Under the pieces are notes generated by a model. That model did not search any database and was not told the origin of the DNA. It worked only from the letters and a program-made list of their open reading frames with translations. This document shows, one piece after another, positions 1-9,303 of a DNA stretch of 64,000 nt. Source of the stretch: an uncultured Chryseobacterium sp. (lineage in GTDB: Bacteria > Bacteroidota > Bacteroidia > Flavobacteriales > Weeksellaceae); the NCBI GenBank assembly GCA_913778505.1, contig CAJYWD010000047.1:1-64000 (forward strand), written 5' to 3'. The first letter of the stretch is position 1. The number at the start of each line of letters is the position of its first letter. The position numbers were made by a program, and so were the translations under genes.

Positions 1-235
1 TATCGTCTTTTGTTTTTAAAACAACAGCTTTTTCTTTATTATCCTTTGCATTTTCAATCCTTCTTTCGAGTTCCGCTACGTTTTCCGGATTATCAAAATA
101 TGGGTCATTGCTTGGACTCAGGCTTTCCGATTTTTCTTCTTTCAACACAAATTGTGCATCCAAAGCTTTCAGCACTTTTTTAAGCAATGATGCTTCTTTT
201 CGGTTTCGAGGATGTATGATAATTGATGCTTCCAT
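1..235 (-). CDS. DUF2683-like small protein (partial, C-terminus runs off window start)
   Basis: Reverse strand ATG at 233-235 gives MEASIIIHPRNRKEASLLKKVLKALDAQFVLKEEKSESLSPSNDPYFDNPENVAELERRIENAKDN..., open to the window edge; resembles short Bacteroidetes DUF2683 proteins. Confidence 0.55.
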   Translation of the reverse strand, partial: MEASIIIHPRNRKEASLLKKVLKALDAQFVLKEEKSESLSPSNDPYFDNPENVAELERRIENAKDNKEKAVVLKTKDD

Positions 236-317
236 CGTTTTTTAGTATTATTAAATCTTTACGAATTTACGATTTTTAATTTTTGTTTAAAACATCATGA
301 TCAATCATCATTGATGA

Positions 318-1019
318 TTAAACCGTATAACTCTGGAAAGCTTCTTCCAGACTTGCAAATTTGCCTTTGAATTCGGAAATCGGAGAATCCTGAATGATAT
401 TTCCTTGGTGAATTAAAATAACTCTGGAGCAAAGCGCTTCCACTTCCTGCATAATGTGCGTGGAGAGAATCACGGTTTTTTCTTTCCCGATTTCTTTGAT
501 AACGTTTCTGATTTCCACAATTTGATTTGGGTCGAGTCCGTTGGTTGGTTCGTCTAGAATCAATAGATCAGGTTCGTGAAGAATGGCTTGCGCTAATCCG
601 ACACGTTGCTTGTAACCTTTGGAAAGTTGACCGATTTTCTTAGATTTTTCCGGCGTAATGCCCACCAAATCTATCACCTGCTCTACTCTTTCTTTTTTGA
701 TGTTATGAAGATTTGCGACAAATTGCAGATATTCCTTCACAAACATCTCGTTGTAAAGCGGATTGTTCTCCGGGAGGAAACCTACTTTTCGTTTCGCACT
801 GAGCGAAGTCGAACTGTCCGAGATATTTTTTCCGTCTAGGAGAATTTCGCCTTCATCGATTTTCAGAACGCCAGTGATGGATTTCATCAGCGTGGATTTT
901 CCGGCACCGTTCGGGCCAAGGAGACCAATGATTTCGTTATTGGCAATCGTTATGTTGATATCATTGAGCGCAATTTGCTCTCCGAATTTTTTGGTAAGTC
1001 CTGAAATTTTTAAAGACAT
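318..1019 (-). CDS. ABC transporter ATP-binding protein (GldA/CcmA-like)
   Basis: Walker A GPNGAGKST, LSKGYKQRVGLAQA signature, Walker B LLILDEPTNGLD. Confidence 0.9.
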   Translation of the reverse strand: MSLKISGLTKKFGEQIALNDINITIANNEIIGLLGPNGAGKSTLMKSITGVLKIDEGEILLDGKNISDSSTSLSAKRKVGFLPENNPLYNEMFVKEYLQFVANLHNIKKERVEQVIDLVGITPEKSKKIGQLSKGYKQRVGLAQAILHEPDLLILDEPTNGLDPNQIVEIRNVIKEIGKEKTVILSTHIMQEVEALCSRVILIHQGNIIQDSPISEFKGKFASLEEAFQSYTV

Positions 1020-1103
1020 TTTTGTTCTTTTATTGTTACAAAAATAGGAAAATTGATTGGTTTTATTTTAACGCAAAGAGAAACAAAAAAAATATTAAAA
1101 AAG

Positions 1104-1525
1104 AGGAAATTATTGTAATTTTTTTGAACGCAAAGTCCACAAAGTTTTTTTGAATATTATTGAAAATATTTTAAGGCTCGCAGAGACGTAAACTTATCAA
1201 AGAAATAAAGGAAATTATTGTTTTTTTTTGAACGCAAAGTCCACAAAGTTTTTTTGGAAATTATTGAAAATATTTTAAGGCTCGCAAAGACGTAAACTCA
1301 TCAAAGAACTAGAGGAAATTATTGTATTTTTTTTTTGAACGCAAAGTCTGCAAAATTTTTTTTGGAAATTATTGAAAATATTTTAAGGTTCGCAGAGACG
1401 TAAACTCAGCATAGAAATAGAGGAAATTATTGTATTTTCTTTGAACGCAAAGTCCGCAAAATTTTTTTTTGAAAATTATTGAAAATATTTTAAGGCTCGC
1501 AAAGACGTAAAACTTAGCAAAGAAT
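1104..1525. repeat. Four tandem copies of a ~105-bp AT-rich repeat
   Basis: aggaaattattgt...ttgaacgcaaagtcc(a/g)c(a)aa...gaaattattgaaaatattttaaggctcgca(a/g)agacgtaaac starts at 1104, 1209, 1313 and 1421. Confidence 0.93.
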
Positions 1526-1585
1526 ATTGTGTTAATTTTTATCAAATAACAAAACATGGATTGAAGGATAATTGTTCAATCCTGG

Positions 1586-1680
1586 CGAAGCGCGCCCCGA
1601 CTTGAACGTAGCTCATTTTTTGTGGCTGGAAAAGCGAAGGCAAAAAATAGCGAGAGTGGAAGGCGGAAAAGGCGCCCAAA
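1586..1680 (+). ncRNA. Dispersed structured element, copy A (putative RNA)
   Basis: GCGCC-CCGACTTGAACGTA-GCT-C-ATTTTTTG...CAAAAAAT-AGC-GAGAGTGGAAGGCGGAAAA-GGCGC; paired outer and inner stems. Confidence 0.6.
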
Positions 1681-1750
1681 TCAATGCATCAATTATTTTC
1701 TGTAACAAATTTCATTTATCATTACTAACCGGATAGAGTTAACACAGAAA

Positions 1751-2248
1751 ATGCAGTCATCTGAGCAAGAATTTTTAGCGAAAATCGAAATGCACAAAGG
1801 AATCATCTTCAAGATTTCCAAGATGTATATGGATAATCGGGATGACCAGAATGACCTTTTTCAGGAAATTGTTTATCAGGTTTGGAAATCGTTTTCGAGT
1901 TTTGAAGGGAAGTCGGAATTTTCGACCTGGCTTTACAGAATTGCGCTGAACACTGCGATTATTTTCCTGAAATCTGAGAAACGACGCAGCTTCATCCAGA
2001 ACGATGATGTCTCGCTCTATAAAATCAAAGAGGAAGAATACAATCTGGAAGACGAACAAAATCTGAAACGGATGTACGAATGTATCCAGAAACTTAACCC
2101 AATTGACAAAGCTTTGATCTTCTATTATCTGGAGGATTTTTCGGGAAAAGAAATGGCAGAGCAAATGGGAATCTCGGAAGGCAATGCCCGCGTAAAACTG
2201 AATCGTGCAAAGGAAAAACTAAAGCAATTCATTCAGGATACAAGGTAA
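1751..2248 (+). CDS. RNA polymerase sigma factor, ECF (sigma-70 family)
   Basis: DLFQEIVYQVWKSFSSFEGKSEFSTWLYRIALNTA (region 2) and C-terminal sigma-4 HTH GKEMAEQMGISEGNARVKLNRAKEKLK. Confidence 0.92.
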   Translation: MQSSEQEFLAKIEMHKGIIFKISKMYMDNRDDQNDLFQEIVYQVWKSFSSFEGKSEFSTWLYRIALNTAIIFLKSEKRRSFIQNDDVSLYKIKEEEYNLEDEQNLKRMYECIQKLNPIDKALIFYYLEDFSGKEMAEQMGISEGNARVKLNRAKEKLKQFIQDTR

Positions 2249-2290
2249 AAGGTGGAAGAAATGAGTCAAAACTCAGCTCAAACTGACAAA

Positions 2291-2325
2291 CATCAACTAT
2301 CAACTATCAACTATCAACTATCAAA
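2291..2325. repeat. 7-bp-period array (TATCAAC)n
   Basis: catcaactatcaactatcaactatcaactatcaa directly before ATG at 2329. Confidence 0.9.
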
Positions 2326-2328
2326 GAT

Positions 2329-2925
2329 ATGGACTTAGATAATCTTAAATCACTTTGGAATAAAGAAGATGTTTCCGAAACACCGGAAATCTCTACGGAA
2401 AGACAAAAAGAAATACATCTGCCTCTGGAAAAAATCAGGAAAAATATGCGAAATGAATTTTGGCCAACTGCTATTTTGCTGCCAATCATTCTAATCCTTA
2501 TCTGGTTTTTCCAAATTCCTTTTCGTTTTAAGCTTTACATCGAAGTTTTGGTGGCTTCTATGGCGCTGGTAACTGCATTTTTCTTTAGCAAGTTTTTTAA
2601 ACTATACAAAGAAATCAGCAATCCGACTTTAGGAACTTTTGATTCACTTAAAGATTTGCTTCATCAGTTTGAATTGAATAAACAATATTATTTATCATTT
2701 TATCTGAGTTTTGTCCCGTTTTTCGTTTGTGAAATAGTGATTATAACCGAATCTATTCCTTACACTCATCAATATACAGATGGACTTTTGGCTTTGAAAT
2801 TCATTTTATCTATTTTGTTTGGATTGTTTGCACTTTATTTTTTTGGACTCTGGTGGTTCAAACATTTTTATGGGAAGTATATCGACAGGATCAAGCGTCT
2901 GGTGGAGGAAATGAAACTTCAATAA
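2329..2925 (+). CDS. Membrane protein, probable partner of the adjacent ECF sigma factor
   Basis: ~4 hydrophobic segments; immediately downstream of sigma factor gene, same strand. Confidence 0.6.
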   Translation: MDLDNLKSLWNKEDVSETPEISTERQKEIHLPLEKIRKNMRNEFWPTAILLPIILILIWFFQIPFRFKLYIEVLVASMALVTAFFFSKFFKLYKEISNPTLGTFDSLKDLLHQFELNKQYYLSFYLSFVPFFVCEIVIITESIPYTHQYTDGLLALKFILSILFGLFALYFFGLWWFKHFYGKYIDRIKRLVEEMKLQ

Positions 2926-2939
2926 AATTGATTCATTCC

Positions 2940-2981
2940 AAAAAAGCCTGTTAAACCCGATTCTGCTCGCTGGGCTTTTTT
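2940..2981 (+). terminator. Probable rho-independent terminator
   Basis: AAAAAAGCC ... GGGCTTTTTT. Confidence 0.5.
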
Positions 2982-3006
2982 AATTTCCATAAGCTGAAAA
3001 TTTTTG

Positions 3007-3014
3007 TAAATTTG
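3007..3014 (+). promoter_or_regulatory. Bacteroidetes-type -7 element (TAnnTTTG)
   Basis: TAAATTTG 8 bp upstream of ATG at 3022. Confidence 0.45.
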
Positions 3015-3021
3015 CCAACTT

Positions 3022-3435
3022 ATGGGACAAATTCTGGCCATCGACTATGGAAAAGCAAGAACGGGCATTGCTGCAACAGATGATCTGCAAATCATCGCCA
3101 GCGGACTGACGACAGTGGAAACGCCGAAGCTTGTAGATTTTCTGAAAACATATTTTTCCGAAAATCAGGTAAACGAGATCGTCATCGGACTTCCCACCGA
3201 TCTAAAGGGAAATATGTCCGACATCGAGACAGATATTCAGAAATTTATTTCGGTTTTCGAAACAGAATTTCCCGGAAAAAAAGTCAATCGCCTGGATGAA
3301 CGTTTTACCTCCAAGATGGCTTCGTTTTTCATCAGCCAAAGTGGAAAAAACAAGAAACAAAGGCAGGAAAAAGGTTTGATTGACAAAGTGAGTGCGACGA
3401 TATTGTTGCAGAATTTTTTAGACCAGAAAAGATGA
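3022..3435 (+). CDS. ruvX: Holliday junction resolvase-like RuvX/YqgF
   Basis: MGQILAIDYGKARTGIAATD N-terminus and LDERFTS motif. Confidence 0.92.
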   Translation: MGQILAIDYGKARTGIAATDDLQIIASGLTTVETPKLVDFLKTYFSENQVNEIVIGLPTDLKGNMSDIETDIQKFISVFETEFPGKKVNRLDERFTSKMASFFISQSGKNKKQRQEKGLIDKVSATILLQNFLDQKR

Positions 3436-4004
3436 TTTTACCAATTAGAGCATTCGGAGATTCCGTTTTAAGAAAAAAAGCACACGATATCGACAAAGAT
3501 TATCCGGAACTTCAGACATTGATTGACAATATGTTCGAAACCATGTATGGCGCCAACGGCATCGGTCTTGCTGCGCCTCAGATTGGTCTGGACATTCGTC
3601 TTTTTGTGGTAGATGTTTCTCCTCTTGCCGAAGATGAAGATTACGAAGATATCGCCGATAAGCTGAAAGACTTCAAAAAAGTGTTTATCAACGCGCAGAT
3701 CCTGGAAGAATCCGGCGAAGAGTGGAAATTCAACGAAGGATGTCTCAGCATCCCGGAAGTCAGGGAAGATGTGAAGCGTAAATCGACCATTAAAATAGAA
3801 TATTACGACAGAAATTTCGTTAAACATACCGATACATTTTCTGACATCCGCGCCAGAGTGATTCAACATGAATATGACCACATCGAAGGCATCCTATTCA
3901 CAGACCATCTGAGTGCTCTGAAGAAAAAAATCGTGAAAGGAAAACTTCAGAAAATTGCCAATGGCGATGTGAATGTCAGTTATAAAATGAGGTTTCCGAA
4001 ATAG
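3432..4004 (+). CDS. def: Peptide deformylase
   Basis: GIGLAAPQIG, EGCLSIP, QHEYDHIEG motifs. Confidence 0.97.
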   Translation: MILPIRAFGDSVLRKKAHDIDKDYPELQTLIDNMFETMYGANGIGLAAPQIGLDIRLFVVDVSPLAEDEDYEDIADKLKDFKKVFINAQILEESGEEWKFNEGCLSIPEVREDVKRKSTIKIEYYDRNFVKHTDTFSDIRARVIQHEYDHIEGILFTDHLSALKKKIVKGKLQKIANGDVNVSYKMRFPK

Positions 4005-4115
4005 AAAATTGTAAAAAGTAAAATGTATAAATGTAGAAAGTATTAATGTATTATAAAACCGACTTTTTACATTTGACAACCGATAAATAAAAAAAATACT
4101 AAAGAAAATATTAAA

Positions 4116-4718
4116 ATGCAGTTAGAAAAAATTATTTCAATCTCCGGAAAACCGGGACTTTTCAAATTGGTTTCTCAGCTTAAGAACGGATTTATCGTTG
4201 AGGATATCAGCACTAAGAAAAAAGCGAGCATCTCCAACTCCAGCCAGGTCAGTCTTTTGGACAACATCGCAATGTTCACATTTGATAAAGAAGTTCCTCT
4301 TTTCGAAGTTTTCGAGAATATTGCAAAAAAATACGACTACAAGCAGACGATTAGCCACAAATCTTCCAGCGAAGAACTGAGAACTTTTATGTCAGAATCT
4401 CTTCCAAACTATGATGTGGAAAGAGTTTATGAATCTGACATCAAAAAACTGGCTCAGTGGTACAACTTACTTCAGAAAGCAGGTTACATCACACCGGAAA
4501 GTTTTGTGAAGCCGGAAGCGCCTGCTGTAGAAGTGGCTGAGACACCAAAAGCTGAAGATAAATCTGAAGAAAAAGCTGAAAAAGCAGAGAAAAAACCAGC
4601 CGCTAAAAAAGCGCCAGCCAAAAAAACGGCTGAAAAAACGGAAGATGCTAAAGCAGAAAAGCCTGCTGCTAAGAAGCCTGCTGCCAAAAAAGCGACTAAG
4701 AAAGAAGACAAAGAATAA
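4116..4718 (+). CDS. DUF5606-like protein with Lys/Ala-rich C-terminal tail
   Basis: N-terminal ISISGKPGLFKLVSQLKNGFIVEDISTKKKASISNSSQVSLLDNI; low-complexity AAKKAPAKK tail. Confidence 0.75.
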   Translation: MQLEKIISISGKPGLFKLVSQLKNGFIVEDISTKKKASISNSSQVSLLDNIAMFTFDKEVPLFEVFENIAKKYDYKQTISHKSSSEELRTFMSESLPNYDVERVYESDIKKLAQWYNLLQKAGYITPESFVKPEAPAVEVAETPKAEDKSEEKAEKAEKKPAAKKAPAKKTAEKTEDAKAEKPAAKKPAAKKATKKEDKE

Positions 4719-4745
4719 TTTTTAACTAATAATTATAAATTATAA

Positions 4746-5510
4746 ATGCTCTCTCAGAAATGTTTATTTTTGGGAGAGTTTTCATTTATGAGAGTTATTT
4801 CCCTGGTTCCTTCCATTACGGAAACGTTATTCGATTTGGGTTTAACGGCTGATGAGATTGTCGGCCGGACCAAATTCTGCATCCATCCGAAAGATCTGGT
4901 TGATAAAGTTGAAATCATTGGAGGAACGAAAAACCTTAACCTGGAGAAAATCAAATCTCTCAAACCCGACCTCATCATTGCCAACAAAGAGGAAAACGTG
5001 AAAGAGCAGGTGGAAGAACTAATGAAGGATTTTGAAGTCCTGCTAACCGATATCGAAACGCTGGAAGACAATGACGACCTGATTGAAGAGCTGGGACAAA
5101 TCTTTGGGAAAGAAGAAAAAGCGCAGTTTTTTAACCATCAGATCACAGAAATCTTTAACCTCCCAAAACCTGAAAGACCGCTGACAGTTGCATATCTCAT
5201 TTGGAAAAATCCTTATATGACCGTAGGTGGCGATACTTTCATTTCAAGGATTCTGCAACTACTGGGTTTTGAGAATTTATTTAAAGACCAGAAACGTTAT
5301 CCGGAAATTCAATTGGAAGATTTGAGAAAAGCCGATTTGATTTTCCTTTCGTCAGAGCCTTTTCCGTTTAAAGAACAACACATTGAAGAGATCCAAATGG
5401 TTTGTCAAAATCAGAAAATTTTGATTGTGGACGGCGAAGCTTTTTCCTGGTACGGAACACATCTTGCGAAGTGTGGGGAATATTATCGGGAGTTGATGGA
5501 AAACATTTAA
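4746..5510 (+). CDS. ABC transporter substrate-binding protein (helical-backbone metal receptor, BtuF-like); start more likely 4788
   Basis: MRVISLVPSITETLFDLGL...VGRTKFCIHP; KPDLIIANKEEN. Confidence 0.85.
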   Translation: MLSQKCLFLGEFSFMRVISLVPSITETLFDLGLTADEIVGRTKFCIHPKDLVDKVEIIGGTKNLNLEKIKSLKPDLIIANKEENVKEQVEELMKDFEVLLTDIETLEDNDDLIEELGQIFGKEEKAQFFNHQITEIFNLPKPERPLTVAYLIWKNPYMTVGGDTFISRILQLLGFENLFKDQKRYPEIQLEDLRKADLIFLSSEPFPFKEQHIEEIQMVCQNQKILIVDGEAFSWYGTHLAKCGEYYRELMENI

Positions 5511-5515
5511 TAACG

Positions 5516-5558
5516 ACAAAAGTCACAAAAGTTTAATAATATCTTTTGTGACTTTTGT
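5516..5558. terminator. Bidirectional terminator between convergent genes
   Basis: Perfect 16-bp inverted repeat ACAAAAGTCACAAAAG / CTTTTGTGACTTTTGT. Confidence 0.75.
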
Positions 5559-5576
5559 GGTTTTAATATGACTTAA

Positions 5577-6023
5577 TTACAATATCTTCGCAACCTCGTC
5601 ACAAAGCCAGTTCAGCATTTCCTCGTCTTCTTTGGTGAATGGGTCGATTTTGTGACTGTCGATATCAATCTGCCCAATGTTTTCTCCATTTTTGAAAATC
5701 GGAACTACAATTTCTGCTTTGGTGTCGATAGAACAAGACAAATAATTGTCCTGAGCATTGACATCCGGAACCACAAAAGTCTCTCCGGAAACCGCGACCT
5801 GACCGCAAATTCCTTTCCCGAACGGAATAATCACGTGGTCTGTAACGGCACCAACATAAGGTCCCAAAACCAATTCGTCTTTGTCACCGTTTTTGAAATA
5901 GAAACCTGTCCAGTTATAGTATTCGATTTCCTTGTCCAAAACCTGGCAGATTTTCAGAAGTTTGACGTTGGTATCTTGCGGACTTTCCAGAATGGTGGAA
6001 AGTCTTTTTTTAAGTTCTATCAT
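5577..6023 (-). CDS. GAF domain protein (free methionine-R-sulfoxide reductase-like)
   Basis: YNWTGFYF...LVLGPYVGAVTDHVIIPFGKGICGQVAVSGETFVVPDV...SCSIDTKAEIVVPIF. Confidence 0.88.
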   Translation of the reverse strand: MIELKKRLSTILESPQDTNVKLLKICQVLDKEIEYYNWTGFYFKNGDKDELVLGPYVGAVTDHVIIPFGKGICGQVAVSGETFVVPDVNAQDNYLSCSIDTKAEIVVPIFKNGENIGQIDIDSHKIDPFTKEDEEMLNWLCDEVAKIL

Positions 6024-6040
6024 TTTTTTTATTATATTAT

Positions 6041-7468
6041 TTAATTGAGTCCGTCGAAAGTCAGTTCTTTGTAACCGAACATCTGGCGGTCTTTGATCAT
6101 CTCAGAAACACCTGCAGGCAATTCTTCTTCCCAGCCCAGTTCTTGTGTCACAATTTTTTTAAGAATCTCACGCGAATAGATTTCGAGGAATTTTGGGTTG
6201 AAGTTATCAATATCCACAATTCTTTTATTGAGTTTGAAATACTTATAAAGCTCCTTGAGGTTATCATTCACTTTAAGATTTTCCGAAGTCAGCAACTCGC
6301 CGGTTTCAGGATCTTTGTAAGGATATAGGTAAACGCGCATATCTTTCCGGAAAAACTTCCCGAAAGCTTCCAGAATGCCGCCCGGAAGATTCTTGTAATA
6401 TTCTTCGTCAAAGACATCCAACAGGTTGTTAACGCCCATGGCTACGCCGATATGCTGATTCGTAAACGTGGAAAAATAATCCACCAGACGGTAATATTCA
6501 GAAAAATTAGAAATCATTACCGTGTAGCCGAGCGTTCCCAGAATGTCTACTCTATCCAGGAAATCACGTTCGTTAATGTCACCGTCCGCACGCAGGTTGG
6601 AAATGGTAATTTCGAAAAGAATTTGCGTATTGCCACTATCGCAGGCGTTATCCTGATTGAACATTTTAAGTCCATTCTCGAACATATCAATATTGACGCG
6701 CGTTACCGGACGGAAACTTCCCCGTACGGCAAAAATATTTTTCTTGTAAAGAATATCGGCGGGCAACATATTATTACCCTCGGAGTTGAAAATCACCGCA
6801 TCCGTCATTCCCAGTTTCACAAGCTGAAGACTCATCAATCGGTTATCAACATATTGGAAAGCCGGCCCGCTGAAGTCAATCATATCAATCTCCAGCCTGT
6901 CCAGCGCGATGTCATCATAGAGTGATTCGATCAGGATTCTTGGATTATCGGTGTAAAAGTAAGCGCCGTAAATCAGATTGACACCCAGACTTCCTAAAGT
7001 TTCCTGCTGCAAAGTCGCATTGGTTTCCTTGAACTTAACGTGGATTACAATTTCATTATAGTCATCCTGCTCAGAAGCCTGAAACCGGATACCGACCCAG
7101 CCGTGACCTTTTGACGTTTTATCAAAATTAATGGTTGTAACGGTATTGGCATAAGAAAAGAATTTTTTGCCCGGATTTTTTTCTCTCGGAATCCGCTCTT
7201 CGATGAGTGACGTCTCGTAGCGGAGCATCTTCTTCAGGCGGTTCTGTGTGACGTAGCGGTTTTTCACCTCTTTCCCATAAATGGCATCGGAAAAATCCTT
7301 ATCATAAGCAGACATGGCCTTGGCAATCGTCTGGGAAGCTCCGCCGGCACGGAAGAAATGACGTACAGTTTCCTGTCCGGCGCCAATTTCTGCAAATGTT
7401 CCGTAGATGGATGAATCGAGATTAATCGCTAAAGCTTTCTGTTTTGGGGTAAGTTTTGGCTTTATCAC
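6041..7468 (-). CDS. Conserved hypothetical cytosolic protein
   Basis: Long 475-aa ORF, no signal peptide; no motif I can assign securely. Confidence 0.7.
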   Translation of the reverse strand: MIKPKLTPKQKALAINLDSSIYGTFAEIGAGQETVRHFFRAGGASQTIAKAMSAYDKDFSDAIYGKEVKNRYVTQNRLKKMLRYETSLIEERIPREKNPGKKFFSYANTVTTINFDKTSKGHGWVGIRFQASEQDDYNEIVIHVKFKETNATLQQETLGSLGVNLIYGAYFYTDNPRILIESLYDDIALDRLEIDMIDFSGPAFQYVDNRLMSLQLVKLGMTDAVIFNSEGNNMLPADILYKKNIFAVRGSFRPVTRVNIDMFENGLKMFNQDNACDSGNTQILFEITISNLRADGDINERDFLDRVDILGTLGYTVMISNFSEYYRLVDYFSTFTNQHIGVAMGVNNLLDVFDEEYYKNLPGGILEAFGKFFRKDMRVYLYPYKDPETGELLTSENLKVNDNLKELYKYFKLNKRIVDIDNFNPKFLEIYSREILKKIVTQELGWEEELPAGVSEMIKDRQMFGYKELTFDGLN

Positions 7469-7519
7469 AAAGAATTAGATTTATTTTGTAAATTTACCAA
7501 AAACAGCCCAATTACGAAA

Positions 7520-8287
7520 ATGCTTTTAAAATTTTTAGGTACCGGAACCTCGCAGGGAATTCCCGTGATCGGCAGCCATCATCCTGTATGTCTGTCGGAT
7601 AATCCCAAAGATAAAAGGCTGAGAACATCTGCCATGGTTACCACAGATTCCGGAAAGAAAATCCTGATAGACTGCGGCCCGGACTTTCGGCAACAGATGC
7701 TGATGAATAAAGAGGAACAGGTAGACGCAGTCCTGATTACCCATGAGCACAATGACCATATCATCGGACTGGATGACCTGCGACCCTTGATCTTCAGGAA
7801 CAAAGCATCGATGCCGATTTTCTGCAACCGCCGTGTTGCCAATGAGATCAAAGCGCGCTTTCCTTACGCTTTCAGCCAGCAACGGTATCCTGGCGCCCCA
7901 AGTTTTGACTTGTTCGAAATTGAGAAAACATGGATTCTTTTAGATGAAGTCTCGGTGGAACCCATAGATATTATTCATTCAGAAATCAATATTCTGGGAT
8001 TCAAATTTAAAAATCTGGCCTACATTACCGATGCCAGCAAGATTGAAAATCAGGAAAAAGAAAAACTAAAGGATCTGGATGTTTTCATCATCAATTGTCT
8101 CAGAAAAACCGAACCTCATCATTCTCACCTTATTCTTCCGCAGGTTCTGGAGCTTGTGGATGAGCTAAAACCGAAAATCACTTACCTGATTCACATCAGC
8201 CATCATCTCGGATTTCATGACGAGGTAGAAACCGAACTTCCTGACAATGTTCATCTTGCTTATGACGGGCTTGAGATCGAATTTTAA
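7520..8287 (+). CDS. MBL-fold metallo-hydrolase (PhnP-like)
   Basis: GTGTSQGIPVIG, ILIDCGPDFRQQ, THEHNDHIIGLDDLRP motifs. Confidence 0.92.
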   Translation: MLLKFLGTGTSQGIPVIGSHHPVCLSDNPKDKRLRTSAMVTTDSGKKILIDCGPDFRQQMLMNKEEQVDAVLITHEHNDHIIGLDDLRPLIFRNKASMPIFCNRRVANEIKARFPYAFSQQRYPGAPSFDLFEIEKTWILLDEVSVEPIDIIHSEINILGFKFKNLAYITDASKIENQEKEKLKDLDVFIINCLRKTEPHHSHLILPQVLELVDELKPKITYLIHISHHLGFHDEVETELPDNVHLAYDGLEIEF

Positions 8288-8335
8288 ATTTGAAAAAAAC
8301 TTCAAAAAAACTTTTACAGTAATGATTTTTTGAAT

Positions 8336-8343
8336 TATATTTG
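8336..8343 (+). promoter_or_regulatory. -7 element upstream of tRNA-Leu
   Basis: TATATTTG matches TAnnTTTG. Confidence 0.4.
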
Positions 8344-8373
8344 CACACCAATTTACAACAAGGTAACACACTT

Positions 8374-8453
8374 GCCCAGGTGGCGGAATTGGTAGACGCG
8401 CTGGTCTCAAACACCAGTTCTTAGGAGTACCGGTTCGATCCCGGTCCTGGGTA
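8374..8453 (+). tRNA. tRNA-Leu (anticodon CAA)
   Basis: Acceptor GCCCAGG/CCTGGGT; anticodon stem CTGGT-CTCAAAC-ACCAG; T arm CCGGTTCGATCCCGG. Confidence 0.95.
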
Positions 8454-8454
8454 C

Positions 8455-8498
8455 AAAACCGGAAAATGGTGACCATTCACTTTCTTTCCGGTTTTTTT
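8455..8498 (+). terminator. tRNA-Leu terminator
   Basis: AAAACCGGAAAA...TTTCCGGTTTTTTT hairpin + T tract. Confidence 0.7.
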
Positions 8499-8505
8499 AT
8501 TGATT

Positions 8506-8810
8506 TAACCTGAATTCGGGATAAGGAATTTATTAATTATTGATTTTACAATGCTGAATTGTTTTAATCGTAAAGAAAAACAAAAGGATATATTCTCTAA
8601 AATGATTTTGGGTTAAACAATGCCAATTAACTAGGTCGACTCTTCGATTTCGTTTATCAAAATAAACCAAAAATTTTGTTTCACATTGATAAGTTTGTAA
8701 CTTATACGGAGCTTGCCGAAGCACCCTTGCCTATCCAAATTATTGAAAATCAAACAATCAATTTTTGTCTGGCTTTGCGATTTACAAAGACTTAACCCAA
8801 ACTCACGTTG
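8506..8810 (-). repeat. ~305-bp dispersed repeat, copy 1 (inverted relative to 60766-61070)
   Basis: Reverse complement aligns over its length: AACGTGAGTTTGGG..., AAATCGCAAAGCCA..., TTTGATAAACGAAATC..., ACCCAAAATCATTTTAGAG..., AATTCAGCATTGTAA, TATCCCGAATTCAGGTTA. Confidence 0.88.
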
Positions 8811-8985
8811 ATTTAGTTTTGCCCGGGATCGATTAAATGCTTATCGAAAGTCCAAACAATTTACCCTACAGCTAATTATCCCGACATTCGCTCATTGATA
8901 ATAAATAAATGCTTATCATAACCCTTTATTATCAATAAAAATGTAAATCATATTTATGTTTTGAAGCTTTTATTATCTTTGAGCC

Positions 8986-9186
8986 ATGAAAGAATTAGTC
9001 ATCGACTATCTAGCGATGCGGTTTAAGAAAAATGGCATGATGAGTGGTGCCACACTACAGGACATTATTTTTGCAACCAAAATCAAACGGTTTGAACTCA
9101 CCCTCATTCTGGAAGAACTTATTGCGGAAGGTAAAATCACACTGAAAACGGGCGCACACGTCGATATGTATTTCCTAAAAATTTAG
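8986..9186 (+). CDS. Small hypothetical protein
   Basis: 66-aa ORF; TATCTTTG -7-like motif at 8974-8981; winged-helix-like KNGMMSGATLQDIIFATKIKRFELTLILEELIAEGKITLKT. Confidence 0.65.
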   Translation: MKELVIDYLAMRFKKNGMMSGATLQDIIFATKIKRFELTLILEELIAEGKITLKTGAHVDMYFLKI

Positions 9187-9295
9187 GTGTTTTCTTTTTC
9201 TTCTTTAAGGTGGATTTTCAACTAGCATGCTTCTGTCCCTGACTTTATAAATATCAATGCATTAAGGAAAATGCAGATATATTGAATATAAATTT

Positions 9296-9303
9296 TAAAT
9301 TTG
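9296..9303 (+). promoter_or_regulatory. -7 element (TAAATTTG) upstream of Nudix regulator
   Basis: Matches TAnnTTTG. Confidence 0.45.

Noticed and set aside
1104-1525. Tandem repeats as a CRISPR array
   Set aside because: Period ~105 bp, nearly the whole unit is repeated, no unique spacers, no cas genes in the window.
1369-1557. 62-aa ORF on minus strand
   Set aside because: Lies entirely within the tandem repeat; composition-driven.
4484-4711. Antisense ORF of 75 aa opposite the DUF5606 tail
   Set aside because: Shadow of the Lys/Ala low-complexity coding sequence; many similar antisense ORFs in the track were discarded for the same reason.
7535-7882. Minus-strand ORFs opposite the MBL-fold gene
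   Set aside because: Antisense of well-supported coding sequence.
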